From Dehalococcoidia bacterium (GTDB lineage: Bacteria > Chloroflexota > Dehalococcoidia > Bin125), in contig JAJEJC010000008.1 in assembly GCA_022828105.1 (NCBI GenBank), positions 310,001-374,000 on the forward strand: a stretch of 64,000 bases of DNA, given 5' to 3'. The position numbers and the translations under genes were made by a program. Below, one piece after another: positions 32,935 through 41,891 of the stretch. The stretch's first letter is position 1. Each line of letters opens with the position of its first letter. The notes beneath the pieces are model-generated. The model saw only the letters and a list, made by a program, of their open reading frames with translations. It did no database searches and was not told the DNA's origin.

Positions 32935-34263
32935 CTATGGACGCTCGCCGGCGAGGTAGGCGGTGGCGTGGCTGAGGCCCTGGGCTCCGCCGGGATTGCG
33001 GGTTTGCTGACCCCAGGTGGGGCCATCGACCCAGAAGCCCTCGGGAATGATGAAGCCGCGCATCATCAGCAGCGGTTGATCGCCCACTTCGGCGATCCGA
33101 TGGCCGATCTGCAGCAGGGCCTGACCGAGGGCGGTTTGCTCGAAGATCCAGGTGTGCATGTCGTGCTGCGACGGCGGCCTGGTGCCGGGCCGCGAGGTGA
33201 CCGCCTCCTGGTAGAAGGCGCGCAGGTCCTCGACGGCGTAGCGCAGCAGCATCGGCATCGGGTGGATCCAGTTCGGTTCGGAGGCGGCCGCCGGGACCTC
33301 CGAGAATCCCTCGCCCTCGGCGCAGGCGGCGACGAGGGAGACGACGGCATCGATCTGCTCGGGCGTCGCGCCGCTCATGCCGATTGTGGTTCGGCCCCGG
33401 CTTCGGCGGGTCTCCTCGTACCAGGGCATGAGCAGATCGACTTCGCGTCGCAGCGCCGACTCGAGGTCGCTGACATCGGGCTCGGGCATCGTGATCGAGC
33501 AGGCCCAGACGCCGTTGCCATTGCCGTCCGGCGCTTGGCGGGGGAAGTCGGCGATCGTCGGTTGGGTCGCCGTCTCCAGCAGCCGCAGGGCGCTGCGCAA
33601 GACATCGGTCTGGAACTCGGAATCGTCGGCGACGCCGAGCGGTCGTCCGAGCGGGAACGGCACCCAGAGCGCGCGCGGCGGATTGACGACTTCGCTGTGC
33701 TCACGAATCAGGCTGATCCCGGTGGTCGCGATGCCCTCGGCCTCGAGCAGGAATGAGAGGGTACCGACGGTACCCGTGCAGGCCGGTCAAACGGGAGTCA
33801 GCATTGCGCAGTCGACACCGGAGTCGCGCATGCGTTGGGCCAGGTCGGCGGCCGCGTCCTTGAGCAGGTAGGGATTGGGGTTGGAGCCGAGCACGGAGTA
33901 GTGCCACTCGGAGACCGCGCCAATCTCGCCGGCCTGGGCGAGTTCGCGCATCCGATCGAGCGGCAGGACGACATTGACGTCGCGCTGGTAGTGGGTACGG
34001 TCGAAGTTGACGCTGACCTGGGTCTGGACGAGGTCGGCGGGATCCACGTCGTTGGGGATGATCCGATAGCCCTGGTCGCCGAAGCGGAACGGCCGGTCGT
34101 CGCGGCGGTGCAGGCCGGCGGAGGTGATCAGCGCGATCGTCGCCTCGGCCAGCGGCGGCGGCGTCACGAACGGCGTGTCATCGAGCGGCATCTGCGCAAA
34201 GCGCTCGCCCATGTTGCGCATGTGCTGCGCTTCTTCGGGATGCAACTCACTGAGAAGAACCAT
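32935..34263 (-). CDS. Glycine/sarcosine/betaine/D-proline reductase selenoprotein B-like (GrdB/PrdB-like) selenoprotein; in-frame TGA (33787..33789) read as Sec, residue 159
   Basis: ORFs 33787..34263 and 32935..33663 share a frame, separated only by one TGA. Manual translation across it gives ...SGVDCAMLTPV-U-PACTGTVGTLSFLLEAEGIATTGISLIREHSEVVNPPRALWVPFPLGRPLG... with no other stop; SECIS-like hairpin follows. Confidence 0.88.
33759..33789 (-). promoter_or_regulatory. UGA codon plus putative bacterial SECIS element
   Basis: Minus strand: TGA CCGGCC TGCAC GGGTACC GTC GGTACCC; perfect 7-bp stem at nt 15-21/25-31 counted from the U of UGA, with GUC loop. Confidence 0.82.
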
Positions 34264-34292
34264 GCCGCGCTCCTTCCGCTCAATGTCCGAGG

Positions 34293-34637
34293 CTAAGGCG
34301 CTTCCTCGATCGTTGCCGAGAGCGAACCCCGGCAGTGGGGAATTCTCGGATCCGGACCCCAGCCGTGAATCTGATCCTGGTGCTTCTTGACCGTCTCGTA
34401 GTCGGCCGTCTCGACGATCCCGCGTCCGTGTCCGTCGATCATCGAGGCGATGGCGAACGCCTTCTCCTTCGAGTAGCCGAACACCGCGCCGAGCATCTCA
34501 ATCACGTACTCGTAGGAGTGGTCGTCCGAGTCGTGCAGAAAGAGGTGATAGCGCTTCTCCAGCTCGCTGCCGCGTTCGGCGTCGACATCGTCCTCGACGA
34601 CGACATCGGGTCGCGGGACGGAGGGTTGCGAGGTCAT
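34293..34637 (-). CDS. clpS: ATP-dependent Clp protease adaptor ClpS
   Basis: KRYHLFLHDSDDHSYEYVIEMLGAVFGYSKEKAFAIASMIDGHGRGIVETADYETVKKHQDQI; start within ORF 34293..35231. Confidence 0.88.
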   Translation of the reverse strand: MTSQPSVPRPDVVVEDDVDAERGSELEKRYHLFLHDSDDHSYEYVIEMLGAVFGYSKEKAFAIASMIDGHGRGIVETADYETVKKHQDQIHGWGPDPRIPHCRGSLSATIEEAP

Positions 34638-36067
34638 GCGGCGGCCTCGTGCAGGGCGCGCAGTTCCGGCGCGTCGGTGTCTGCGCCGGCCCACCGCTCG
34701 GCGGCCTCGCGGATTGCCAGTTTCGCCTCGTCCATTTCGTCTCTGGCCGTGAGCGCCCGACCCCAGCGGAACAGGTCGCGGGCCGTCGCGCCGCGATCCA
34801 GGCGCTCGCGCAGCAGCTCGAGGGCGGCCTCGCTGCGGCCAGAGCGCAAGTTGGCTTCGACCAGGGTCTCCTCGAACACGTCGCGCTGCGCGTTCGATCC
34901 GCCCAGCGTGACCAGCAGCTCGCGAACGTCCGACAAGCCGTCGGCCGCCGCCTCGTAGTCGCCCTGCCCGAAGGCCGAAAGCGCTTCGACCACGGGCGCG
35001 ACCACCGATCCGGCGGTCGGATGTCCTCGCTCCGCCGCCTCGCGCAATCCGTCGATCAACGCGCCCAGCCCCACTTCGTCGCCGAGCGCCGCCAACGCCA
35101 TGGCGCGATGCACATCCACCCAGGCCGTGCCAGCCTTCGGGAAGGCCTGATCTGCCACCTCGGCAATCGCTCGCCAACCGTGATCGTCCGCCCGCTGCCC
35201 GGCGACGGTGTCGTGCAGTCGGCAGCGCCATAGCAGCGATGCGCCGTCGGCAACCGCGCCCAGCGCGTCGCCGTGTTCGTCTGCGCCGGGACGGATCGTG
35301 TCGTCGTGCAAGGCCAGCGCCTCCGAGCGCTTGCCGTTAGCAAGCAGGAAGAGGGCCTGGTGCCAGGTCAGATGACGATAGAAGCCGGCCCGCTCAGGGA
35401 ACTCCGTCAGCCATTCACCGAGGAATCCCGCGCCGCCGTCGATGTCGTGCTCCTCGAAGAAGACATGCGACATCGCGTGCGCCGCCTGACCGTTCTGCCG
35501 TCGCAGGTCAAGCGAACGCTGCACAAGTTGGCGGGCCCGTTCGAGCTGATCCATCTCGTGATTGGCGAACGCGTGCCAGCTCAGGAACCACCAGTCCTCG
35601 CCAAAGGCCGGCGCGAGGCGGTCGAACTGCTCCAGCATGCGCTCGCGCTTCTCGACCCCGCCGCCGTAGAAGTTGCCGCCCAGCCACTGCAGGACGATCG
35701 GCGCGTCGCGCGGCGTGTCGTTGAGGTGTGCGTCGATCAGCGCCGGCGCCTCCGACGCCTTGCCTCGTGCCGCCGCGCCGAGAATCGCAGCGTGCCGCTG
35801 CTCGCGCGGGCTCGCCTTCTCGGCCAGTTCGTGGGCCTTGTTGGCGAGTTCGGCCGCCAGCTTGCCGTTGCCTCGGAAGAGGTGGAACAGTCCAAGCTGC
35901 GAGTGCGCCAGCGCGAAGTTCGGATCCAGCTCAATCGCCCGGCCCAGCGCCTCGTCGACCCCCAGGCGGTACGACAGCATCCGGTCAACGCCCTGGCGGT
36001 AGGCCTCCGCCGCTTCCTCCGAGGTCGTCAGCGGCAGGCCCCAGGCATCGGTGGGCAGTGTCATCAC
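34634..36067 (-). CDS. Tetratricopeptide-repeat protein
   Basis: Repeated alpha-helical segments, e.g. GRAIELDPNFALAHSQLGLFHLFRGNGKLAAELANKAHELAEKA; overlaps the clpS start by 4 nt. Confidence 0.8.
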   Translation of the reverse strand: MMTLPTDAWGLPLTTSEEAAEAYRQGVDRMLSYRLGVDEALGRAIELDPNFALAHSQLGLFHLFRGNGKLAAELANKAHELAEKASPREQRHAAILGAAARGKASEAPALIDAHLNDTPRDAPIVLQWLGGNFYGGGVEKRERMLEQFDRLAPAFGEDWWFLSWHAFANHEMDQLERARQLVQRSLDLRRQNGQAAHAMSHVFFEEHDIDGGAGFLGEWLTEFPERAGFYRHLTWHQALFLLANGKRSEALALHDDTIRPGADEHGDALGAVADGASLLWRCRLHDTVAGQRADDHGWRAIAEVADQAFPKAGTAWVDVHRAMALAALGDEVGLGALIDGLREAAERGHPTAGSVVAPVVEALSAFGQGDYEAAADGLSDVRELLVTLGGSNAQRDVFEETLVEANLRSGRSEAALELLRERLDRGATARDLFRWGRALTARDEMDEAKLAIREAAERWAGADTDAPELRALHEAAA

Positions 36068-36161
36068 GAACTCCTCGCGTCGCGGCGGTCACGGTTCAGC
36101 GTAGTCAGACTAATCGGCGTCCATCATTGGGGTCGCTGCGGCCAGCGCCTACGCTGACCGC

Positions 36162-37148
36162 ATGACCACCTTCAACGACCCGGGCCTGGTTCGCCATGCG
36201 CCGCAGCTTGCCAATCTGATTGAATCCTGCGGGAACGGCCCCGTCGATCCCGAACGCGCGCGCGGCGTGATGCTCGGCCTCGCGGCGGGCAACCTGCTGG
36301 GACTGCCGGTCGAGGGCGCCGGCCGAAACACGATCGAACGGCGCTTTCCTCAGGGCATCCGCGACATCGACTCGCGCGAAGCGCAGCGTCCGATGGACGA
36401 CGACCTCGCGCAGGCCGTTGACCTGGCTGAAGCGCTCGTGCACGACGCGGATCCGGTGACTGGATTCGCGGATCGACTGGTCAGTTGGCGCAGGGACAAC
36501 GGCCGCGGGATCGGGATTATGACTGCGACGGTGATCGACTACCTGGAAGTGGGGCTGGGCGCGCCGGGCGCGGCGAAGGCGTTTTGGCAGGAGCGCGGCA
36601 GTCCTGAAACCCAGCCCAACGGCGCGCTGATGCGCTGCGCTCCGGTGGCGCTCAGATTCGCGATGCAGCCGCAGCAACTGATCGCGCAGACGGCCGCGAC
36701 CTGCGCCGTCACGCACTTCGCGCCCGGCGCTCAGTGGTCCTGCATCCTCGTCAACGCGGCCATCGCCATGCTGCTGCGCGGGGCCGAACCGCGCCGCGAC
36801 GACCTCGTCCTTGCCGCCAGCCAGGACAGCGCGCCGGCCGAGATGATCACCTGGTCGCTCGCCATCCCTGAAGACATCGGCCGCCGGATCGAAGAGGAAC
36901 GGGTCAGCGGACACACCTACCTCTGTCTGCAGGCCGCGCTCTGGTGCCTCGATGCCGGCGACAGCCTGGAAGAGGCGTTGATCCGGATCGTCAGCGCCGG
37001 CGGCGACACTGACACCAACGGCGCGGTGGCCGGCGCGGTCCTGGGCGCGCGCGACGGCGCATCGTCGATCCCGCAGCGCTGGCTGGATTGCGTTCCGGAG
37101 CGGGCGCGAATCGATCAGGCAACCCGAGCATTGCTGAGCGCGGGATAG
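36162..37148 (+). CDS. ADP-ribosylglycohydrolase-family (DraG-like) protein
   Basis: ARGVMLGLAAGNLLGLPVEG, RPMDDDLAQAVDLAEAL, VSAGGDTDTNGAVAGAVLGA. Confidence 0.88.
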   Translation: MTTFNDPGLVRHAPQLANLIESCGNGPVDPERARGVMLGLAAGNLLGLPVEGAGRNTIERRFPQGIRDIDSREAQRPMDDDLAQAVDLAEALVHDADPVTGFADRLVSWRRDNGRGIGIMTATVIDYLEVGLGAPGAAKAFWQERGSPETQPNGALMRCAPVALRFAMQPQQLIAQTAATCAVTHFAPGAQWSCILVNAAIAMLLRGAEPRRDDLVLAASQDSAPAEMITWSLAIPEDIGRRIEEERVSGHTYLCLQAALWCLDAGDSLEEALIRIVSAGGDTDTNGAVAGAVLGARDGASSIPQRWLDCVPERARIDQATRALLSAG

Positions 37149-37151
37149 CAA

Positions 37152-37958
37152 TCAAACGCGGGCGGTGGCCGCGCCGTCAACGGCGATTGTCTCGCCGGTG
37201 ATGAAGCCCGAATCGGCCGCGAGACCCACAACGGCGGCGCCTACGTCGTCGGGCTTGACCAGTTCCTTGGCCGGCAACATCCGCGCGACTTGCGCGACGG
37301 CGTCGGGATCATCGCCGAAGCCGTGCTGACCCTCGTAGATGCCGACCTGCAGTGCGTTGACCGTGATCCCGGCGCGGGCCCATTCCTGGGACAGCGAACG
37401 CGTGATCGCCAGCACCCCGGCGTGCGCGGCGGCATAGGCCGACGTATTGGCGACGCCTCGGGCGGCCAGCACGGACACGACATTGATGATCCGGCCGTAG
37501 CCGTTGACCCGCATCACTCGGGCGGCGGCGGTTGCCAGCATCGCCGGTCCGAGCAGATTGGCGGTCAGAATCGCCTGCCAGTCCGACGGGCTCAACTCGT
37601 CGATCGGCGCGGCGACCGGCAGGTCGGCCGCGTTGACCAGGATGTCCAGCCGGCCCAGCTCGGACGCGGCGCGGGTGATCGCCGCGTCGACGCTGTTCCG
37701 GTCGGTCGCGTCGAGCGTGATCGCCGCGTTCTTGCGGCCCAGCGACCAGATTTCGTTGGCGACCGAGTTGACCCGAACCAGCTCCTGCGGCCCGGCGCGC
37801 AGGCTGGCCACGGCGACGTCCGCGCCGGCCTCGGCCAGCGCCACCGCCGACGCGCGGCCCAGCGGATCGCCTGCGCCGACGACGAGCGCGGCGCGGTCCT
37901 TGAGCAGGAACGGATCCGCGGGTTCTTCGGGATTGGGAGTCGGGACGAAGTCGGACAC
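37152..37958 (-). CDS. SDR-family protein with atypical active site (YxxxH)
   Basis: ALVVGAGDPLGRASAVALAEAGADV, LDILVNAADLP, SAYAAAHAGVLAITRSLSQEWA, GETIAVDG. Confidence 0.9.
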   Translation of the reverse strand: MSDFVPTPNPEEPADPFLLKDRAALVVGAGDPLGRASAVALAEAGADVAVASLRAGPQELVRVNSVANEIWSLGRKNAAITLDATDRNSVDAAITRAASELGRLDILVNAADLPVAAPIDELSPSDWQAILTANLLGPAMLATAAARVMRVNGYGRIINVVSVLAARGVANTSAYAAAHAGVLAITRSLSQEWARAGITVNALQVGIYEGQHGFGDDPDAVAQVARMLPAKELVKPDDVGAAVVGLAADSGFITGETIAVDGAATARV

Positions 37959-37968
37959 GGCGGCTCCC

Positions 37969-38775
37969 TTATGTCGGCTCGGTCAGGCGCACGCGCGGCG
38001 CCCAGCCGGTCGGACCGATCGCCGCCAGGCCGCCGCCGTCCTGGGCGATCGTCTCACCGCTGATTCCGGCCCCGGCGTCGGACGAGAGGAAGACCGCCAG
38101 CGGTCCCATCTCCCAGGCCACGCCGGCCCGGCCGACGGGAATGTAGCGTCCGCCGCGCCAGCGCTCCAGAGCCTGCGGCGTGTGCGGGAAGATGCCCGGC
38201 GCGATGCAGTTGGTGCGCACGCCGGCGGGTCCGTAGGTGACGGCCAGTGAACGGGTCAGGTTGACGACGCCGGCCTTGGCCGAGACGTACATCCAGTTGT
38301 CGCGTCCGCCGCGCAGGCCGAAGCCGCTGGCCACGTTGATGATCACGCCGGAGCCGCGCTCGGTCATGTGTGGCAGCACCGTCCGGGCGCAGAGCATCTG
38401 CGAAGTCAGGTTCATGTCGATGCCCCAGCGCCACTGCTCGTCGGTGAGCTGTTCAAGCGGCGCGCCATCGCCGTCGGCGCCGCCGCCGGCGTTGTTCATC
38501 AGGATGTCGATCCGGCCGAAGCGGTCGATGGCTTCCGACACCATCGCCTCGACGGCGGCGGGATCGGTCACGTCCGTGGCGATCGAAATCGCCTCGCCGC
38601 CGCGCTCGGCGACCAGTTCGGCCGTCTCCTCCAGTTGCGACACCGTGCGCGAAGCGCCGGCTACCTTCGCACCGGCGTCGGCGTAGGACAGGGCCATGGC
38701 GCGACCCAGCCCGCGTCCCGCTCCGGTGAGCAGGACGACCTGACCGTCGAGCCGGAATCGATCGGGAGTAGCCAA
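37969..38775 (-). CDS. SDR-family oxidoreductase
   Basis: VLLTGAGRGLGRAMALSYADAGAKVAG, IDILMNNAGGGA, MYVSAKAGVVNLTRSLA (YxxxK intact). Confidence 0.93.
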   Translation of the reverse strand: MATPDRFRLDGQVVLLTGAGRGLGRAMALSYADAGAKVAGASRTVSQLEETAELVAERGGEAISIATDVTDPAAVEAMVSEAIDRFGRIDILMNNAGGGADGDGAPLEQLTDEQWRWGIDMNLTSQMLCARTVLPHMTERGSGVIINVASGFGLRGGRDNWMYVSAKAGVVNLTRSLAVTYGPAGVRTNCIAPGIFPHTPQALERWRGGRYIPVGRAGVAWEMGPLAVFLSSDAGAGISGETIAQDGGGLAAIGPTGWAPRVRLTEPT

Positions 38776-38779
38776 GCCA

Positions 38780-38831
38780 GCCCCCCTCTGTCGCTACGCG
38801 ACATCTCCTCCCCCGCTCTGCGGGGGGAGAG
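38780..38831 (+). repeat. C-rich dispersed repeat family A, intergenic copy
   Basis: CCCCCCTCTGTCGCTACGCGACATCTCCTCCCCCGCTCTGCGGGGGGAGAG. Confidence 0.6.
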
Positions 38832-38837
38832 TGAAGC

Positions 38838-39719
38838 CTAAGTTGCGGAGGCTTTGCGCTGTTGGGCGGCGGCCGAGCCTCGGCCGTCGCCGAAGCGGTT
38901 GTCGCGCCACTCGAGCGCCGCCTTGAGGCCCTTCTCGCGGGACATCTTGCCGAACTCCATGACCGCCGGCGCGAGGTGCGCGCGGGCGTCGTTCTCGGAG
39001 GCCAGACGCTGTAGCGTACGCGCGCCCATGATCTCGAGACCGAGGTTGACGATCCGCTTGTTGGCCGAGAGCAGCTCGTGGTCGATCATCGCCATCTTGT
39101 CGGCAAGTTCCTCAACCTCTTCGTCGAGTCGATCGGCGGGGACGGCGTCGTAGACCAGGCCGCGACGCGCCGCTTCGGCGCCGGAGATGCTGTCGCCGGT
39201 CAGCAGCATCCGCTTGGCGAACTGCGGACCGCCGTGGTAGAGCCACATGTGTGCCGGCGGCGCGCCCATCGCGCGGACCGGCGGGAAGCCGATCACCGCG
39301 TCCTCGGCGGCAATGATAATGTCGGAGAGCAGCACCAGGTCGGTCCCGCCGGCGAGGCAGTAGCCGTGCACCTTGCCGATCACCGGCTTGTGCATGTCGA
39401 AGATCGCCATCCGCGCGCGCTGCGCCTTCTCCATGCCCCAGGTGTCGTCGTCGAAGGTGACCCGGCCGCGGTAGACCTTGTCGTAGGTCTCCTGCGAGTC
39501 GCGGGTCGAGCCGGTCAGGTCGTAGCCGGCTGAGAAGGCGCGGCCCGCGCCGCTGAGAATCACGCAGTGGACGGCAGTGTCGTTGTCCGCCTCCCACATC
39601 GCTTGCGACAGCTCGTCCTGCAGCGCAATCGAGAGCGCGTTCAGCTTCTCCGGACGGTTCAGCGTCACATAGGCCTTGCGGTCCTCAACGCGGTAGAGGA
39701 TGTTCTCAAAGTCGGTCAT
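38838..39719 (-). CDS. Enoyl-CoA hydratase/isomerase
   Basis: TLNRPEKLNALS, SGAGRAFSAGYDLTG, KVHGYCLAGGTDLVLLSDIIIA. Confidence 0.92.
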   Translation of the reverse strand: MTDFENILYRVEDRKAYVTLNRPEKLNALSIALQDELSQAMWEADNDTAVHCVILSGAGRAFSAGYDLTGSTRDSQETYDKVYRGRVTFDDDTWGMEKAQRARMAIFDMHKPVIGKVHGYCLAGGTDLVLLSDIIIAAEDAVIGFPPVRAMGAPPAHMWLYHGGPQFAKRMLLTGDSISGAEAARRGLVYDAVPADRLDEEVEELADKMAMIDHELLSANKRIVNLGLEIMGARTLQRLASENDARAHLAPAVMEFGKMSREKGLKAALEWRDNRFGDGRGSAAAQQRKASAT

Positions 39720-39758
39720 CGGATGATCTCCTGGAACGTAGAGGTTGGCAGCGCCAGT

Positions 39759-40970
39759 CTAAGGGACGAGTCCGACACGGTGGCCGATCGTCGGCTGCGA
39801 GTCGAGCCGGATGATCAGGTCGAGCAGTCCCGACGGCTCCCAACTGCGGCGGCTGGGCGGCTGATCGTGAATCGGGACCAGGACGCCGGCGGCCTCGAGT
39901 TGGCGCAGACCCTGATCGACCGCCGGCAGGGAACGACCGCTGAACTCCGCCGCGTCGGCCCGATTCAGGACCGGGTAGGCAGGAAGCTGATCGAGGATGA
40001 TCCAGGCGGCCGCGTCCGAACGGGGATTCGTGTGGTCGCGCAACCGCTGCCGCCACTCAGCCGCCAGTTCGGCGACGGAGGTCCGATATCGCTCGGCCAA
40101 CGCCACGCTGCTGAGGACAGCCACGGCGAGTGTCCCGAGCCATTCTTCGAGGTCGTCTTCGCGATACGCATTCAGTCCTCGGATGTAGGCGTCCCTGGCG
40201 TGCGAGAGCGCCACGCTGACCGGCGGCGTCACGCGAGGCGCAAGCCCGCGCCGACGCAGGAGAATATGGATCAGCGCCCGACCGGTGCGCCCGTTGCCGT
40301 CGTCGAACGGGTGAATGGTCCCGAACTGCGCGTGCGCGACCGCAGCCTGAAACAGCGGCGGCGTCTGGTCGGAGTTGCAGAACTCGCACAGGTTCTCGAT
40401 CAGCGCCGGCACCTGCTCGGGCGGCGGAGGCACGAAATCGGCGCCGCATGGGGTGTAGTCGTTGCCGCCGATCCAGTTCTGCACCGTGCGCAGTTGCCCC
40501 GCCGTCTGCAGGTGGCCGCGCATGAGCACCTCGTGGATGTCGAGCAATTCGCGCCGACCCAGTCGTTCCACCGCCGCCGCGCGCCCGATCGCGACCTGCA
40601 TAGCCTCGACATTGCCGATCACTTCTCGCGCCCGCGAACCGACCCTGCGGCCGATCCGCCGCCTCGCCTCGGCGCGGGCGAGGGCGCGGGCATCGAGCTG
40701 GATGCCTTCGATTCTTGAGGACGCAACCGACTCGCTGCGCATCAGCAAGCGGGTGAGCGGTTCGAGCAGTCGGTCGTCCGGATACTGCAGCCGCTGCAGC
40801 GCGGCTTCCGCGTCGGCGAGGTCGGCGGCAAGCTCCACCGGCAGTCGGAAGGCGGCATCGTCGATTGCGTCGGGGATGAACGCGGCGTATTCGCACGGTC
40901 GGCGAAAGCGGCGCGGCGCCAGGCTGTCCGTCCTGGGCTGCCAGACTCGATGGACAAGTGCGCCGCGCAT
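39759..40970 (-). CDS. Fic-domain protein with N-terminal inhibitory motif and C-terminal winged-helix-like region
   Basis: SSRIEG ([S/T]xxxE[G/N]); FGTIHPFDDGNGRTGRALIHILL (HPFxxGNGRxxR); C-terminus ADAAEFSGRSLPAVDQGLRQLEAAGVL; start at MRGALVHRVWQP. Confidence 0.92.
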   Translation of the reverse strand: MRGALVHRVWQPRTDSLAPRRFRRPCEYAAFIPDAIDDAAFRLPVELAADLADAEAALQRLQYPDDRLLEPLTRLLMRSESVASSRIEGIQLDARALARAEARRRIGRRVGSRAREVIGNVEAMQVAIGRAAAVERLGRRELLDIHEVLMRGHLQTAGQLRTVQNWIGGNDYTPCGADFVPPPPEQVPALIENLCEFCNSDQTPPLFQAAVAHAQFGTIHPFDDGNGRTGRALIHILLRRRGLAPRVTPPVSVALSHARDAYIRGLNAYREDDLEEWLGTLAVAVLSSVALAERYRTSVAELAAEWRQRLRDHTNPRSDAAAWIILDQLPAYPVLNRADAAEFSGRSLPAVDQGLRQLEAAGVLVPIHDQPPSRRSWEPSGLLDLIIRLDSQPTIGHRVGLVP

Positions 40971-40998
40971 GGATCCGTTGTCTCCCGCTTCCTGAAGA

Positions 40999-41021
40999 CA
41001 AAGGTTAGCACCTATCCTTTG
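40999..41021. promoter_or_regulatory. Near-perfect palindrome upstream of the fic gene
   Basis: CAAAGGtTAG CAC CTAtCCTTTG, 10-bp arms with one mismatch. Confidence 0.6.
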
Positions 41022-41033
41022 CTTTGGGCACCA

Positions 41034-41068
41034 TGAACACAAAGGATATCCCCGTTCCTTTGTGTTCA
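41034..41068. promoter_or_regulatory. Perfect 13-bp inverted repeat upstream of the fic gene
   Basis: TGAACACAAAGGA tatccccgt TCCTTTGTGTTCA. Confidence 0.7.
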
Positions 41069-41096
41069 CAGAACAGCAGACAATGGATACGCGGCC

Positions 41097-41891
41097 CTAC
41101 AGGTGCTTGAGCACCCCGCCGTCGACCTGGATGGTCTGGCCGGTGATGTAGCCACTCACCTCGGACGCGAGGTAGACGGCCAGCGGCGCGGCATCCCAGG
41201 CCTCGCCGAAGCGGCGCATCGGGATGAAGCGCAAGAGCAAGTTCTCGTCGGCGCTCGACGGCCCACGACCGGGCGTCGAATCGGTCCAGCCGAGGACGAT
41301 CGCATTGACCGTCGTCCCTGACGGGGCCAGTTCCTGGCTCAGCGCCCGCACGAGCCCAATCACGCCCGACTGCGCCGCGCTGTAGATACTGAGGTTGGTC
41401 AGACCACGCACCGCCGACGCATCGAGCACGGCGACTAGCCGACCGGGCCTGCCGCGGAACTCACGGCTGGCGCTGCGGAAGGCGGCGTAGGTCCCGCCCA
41501 GGTTGGCCATCAGGACGCGCTGGATATCGGCGTCGAGCGTCTTGCGGATCGGCGCGGCGTGATAGAGCTGCGGCACGACCACGGCCGCGTCGAGACCGCC
41601 CAGCTCCTTGCTGATCTTGCGCGTGGCAACCTGGATGTTGGTCCCGTTGGACAGATCGACGGACTCGTTCGGCCCGCCGTCGGCCGCCTTTTTCAGGCGG
41701 AAGAGCGAGGTGCCATCGGTGTTGGCGCTGGTCACGCCGACCGACGCGCCGGCCTCGCGCAGACCCTGCACGATCGCCGTGGCGGCGGGCTTCTCCGCGC
41801 CATAGACGATCACGCGGCGTCCGCCCAGGTCGAAGCCCTGCAGCGCGCCGTCGCTGACCTCGGGCGGCGGGAGCGGATTCTGCAGGCTCAC
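41097..41891 (-). CDS. SDR-fold protein, probable pseudo-oxidoreductase
   Basis: SDR-like IYSAAQSGVIGLVRALSQELAPSGTTVNAIVLG and ITGQTIQVDGG, but N-terminal YGAEKPAATA lacks the Gly-rich motif and YxxxK reads YSAAQ. Confidence 0.85.
   Translation of the reverse strand: MSLQNPLPPPEVSDGALQGFDLGGRRVIVYGAEKPAATAIVQGLREAGASVGVTSANTDGTSLFRLKKAADGGPNESVDLSNGTNIQVATRKISKELGGLDAAVVVPQLYHAAPIRKTLDADIQRVLMANLGGTYAAFRSASREFRGRPGRLVAVLDASAVRGLTNLSIYSAAQSGVIGLVRALSQELAPSGTTVNAIVLGWTDSTPGRGPSSADENLLLRFIPMRRFGEAWDAAPLAVYLASEVSGYITGQTIQVDGGVLKHL

Noticed and set aside
31350-32975. 541-aa plus-strand ORF
   Set aside because: Antisense to recQ
32935-33663. Separate 242-aa protein as listed in the ORF track
   Set aside because: It is the C-terminal part of the selenoprotein; the ATG codon is internal and the frame is open back to the UGA
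33787-34263. Pseudogene or nonsense mutation explanation for the TGA
   Set aside because: The only interruption is TGA within a UxxC context with a correctly spaced hairpin, and both halves look intact; kept as the refutation scenario
36162-40970. DraG-like hydrolase plus Fic as a joint protein-modification system
   Set aside because: They are about 3.8 kb apart, on opposite strands with unrelated genes between, and act on different modifications; no sequence evidence links them
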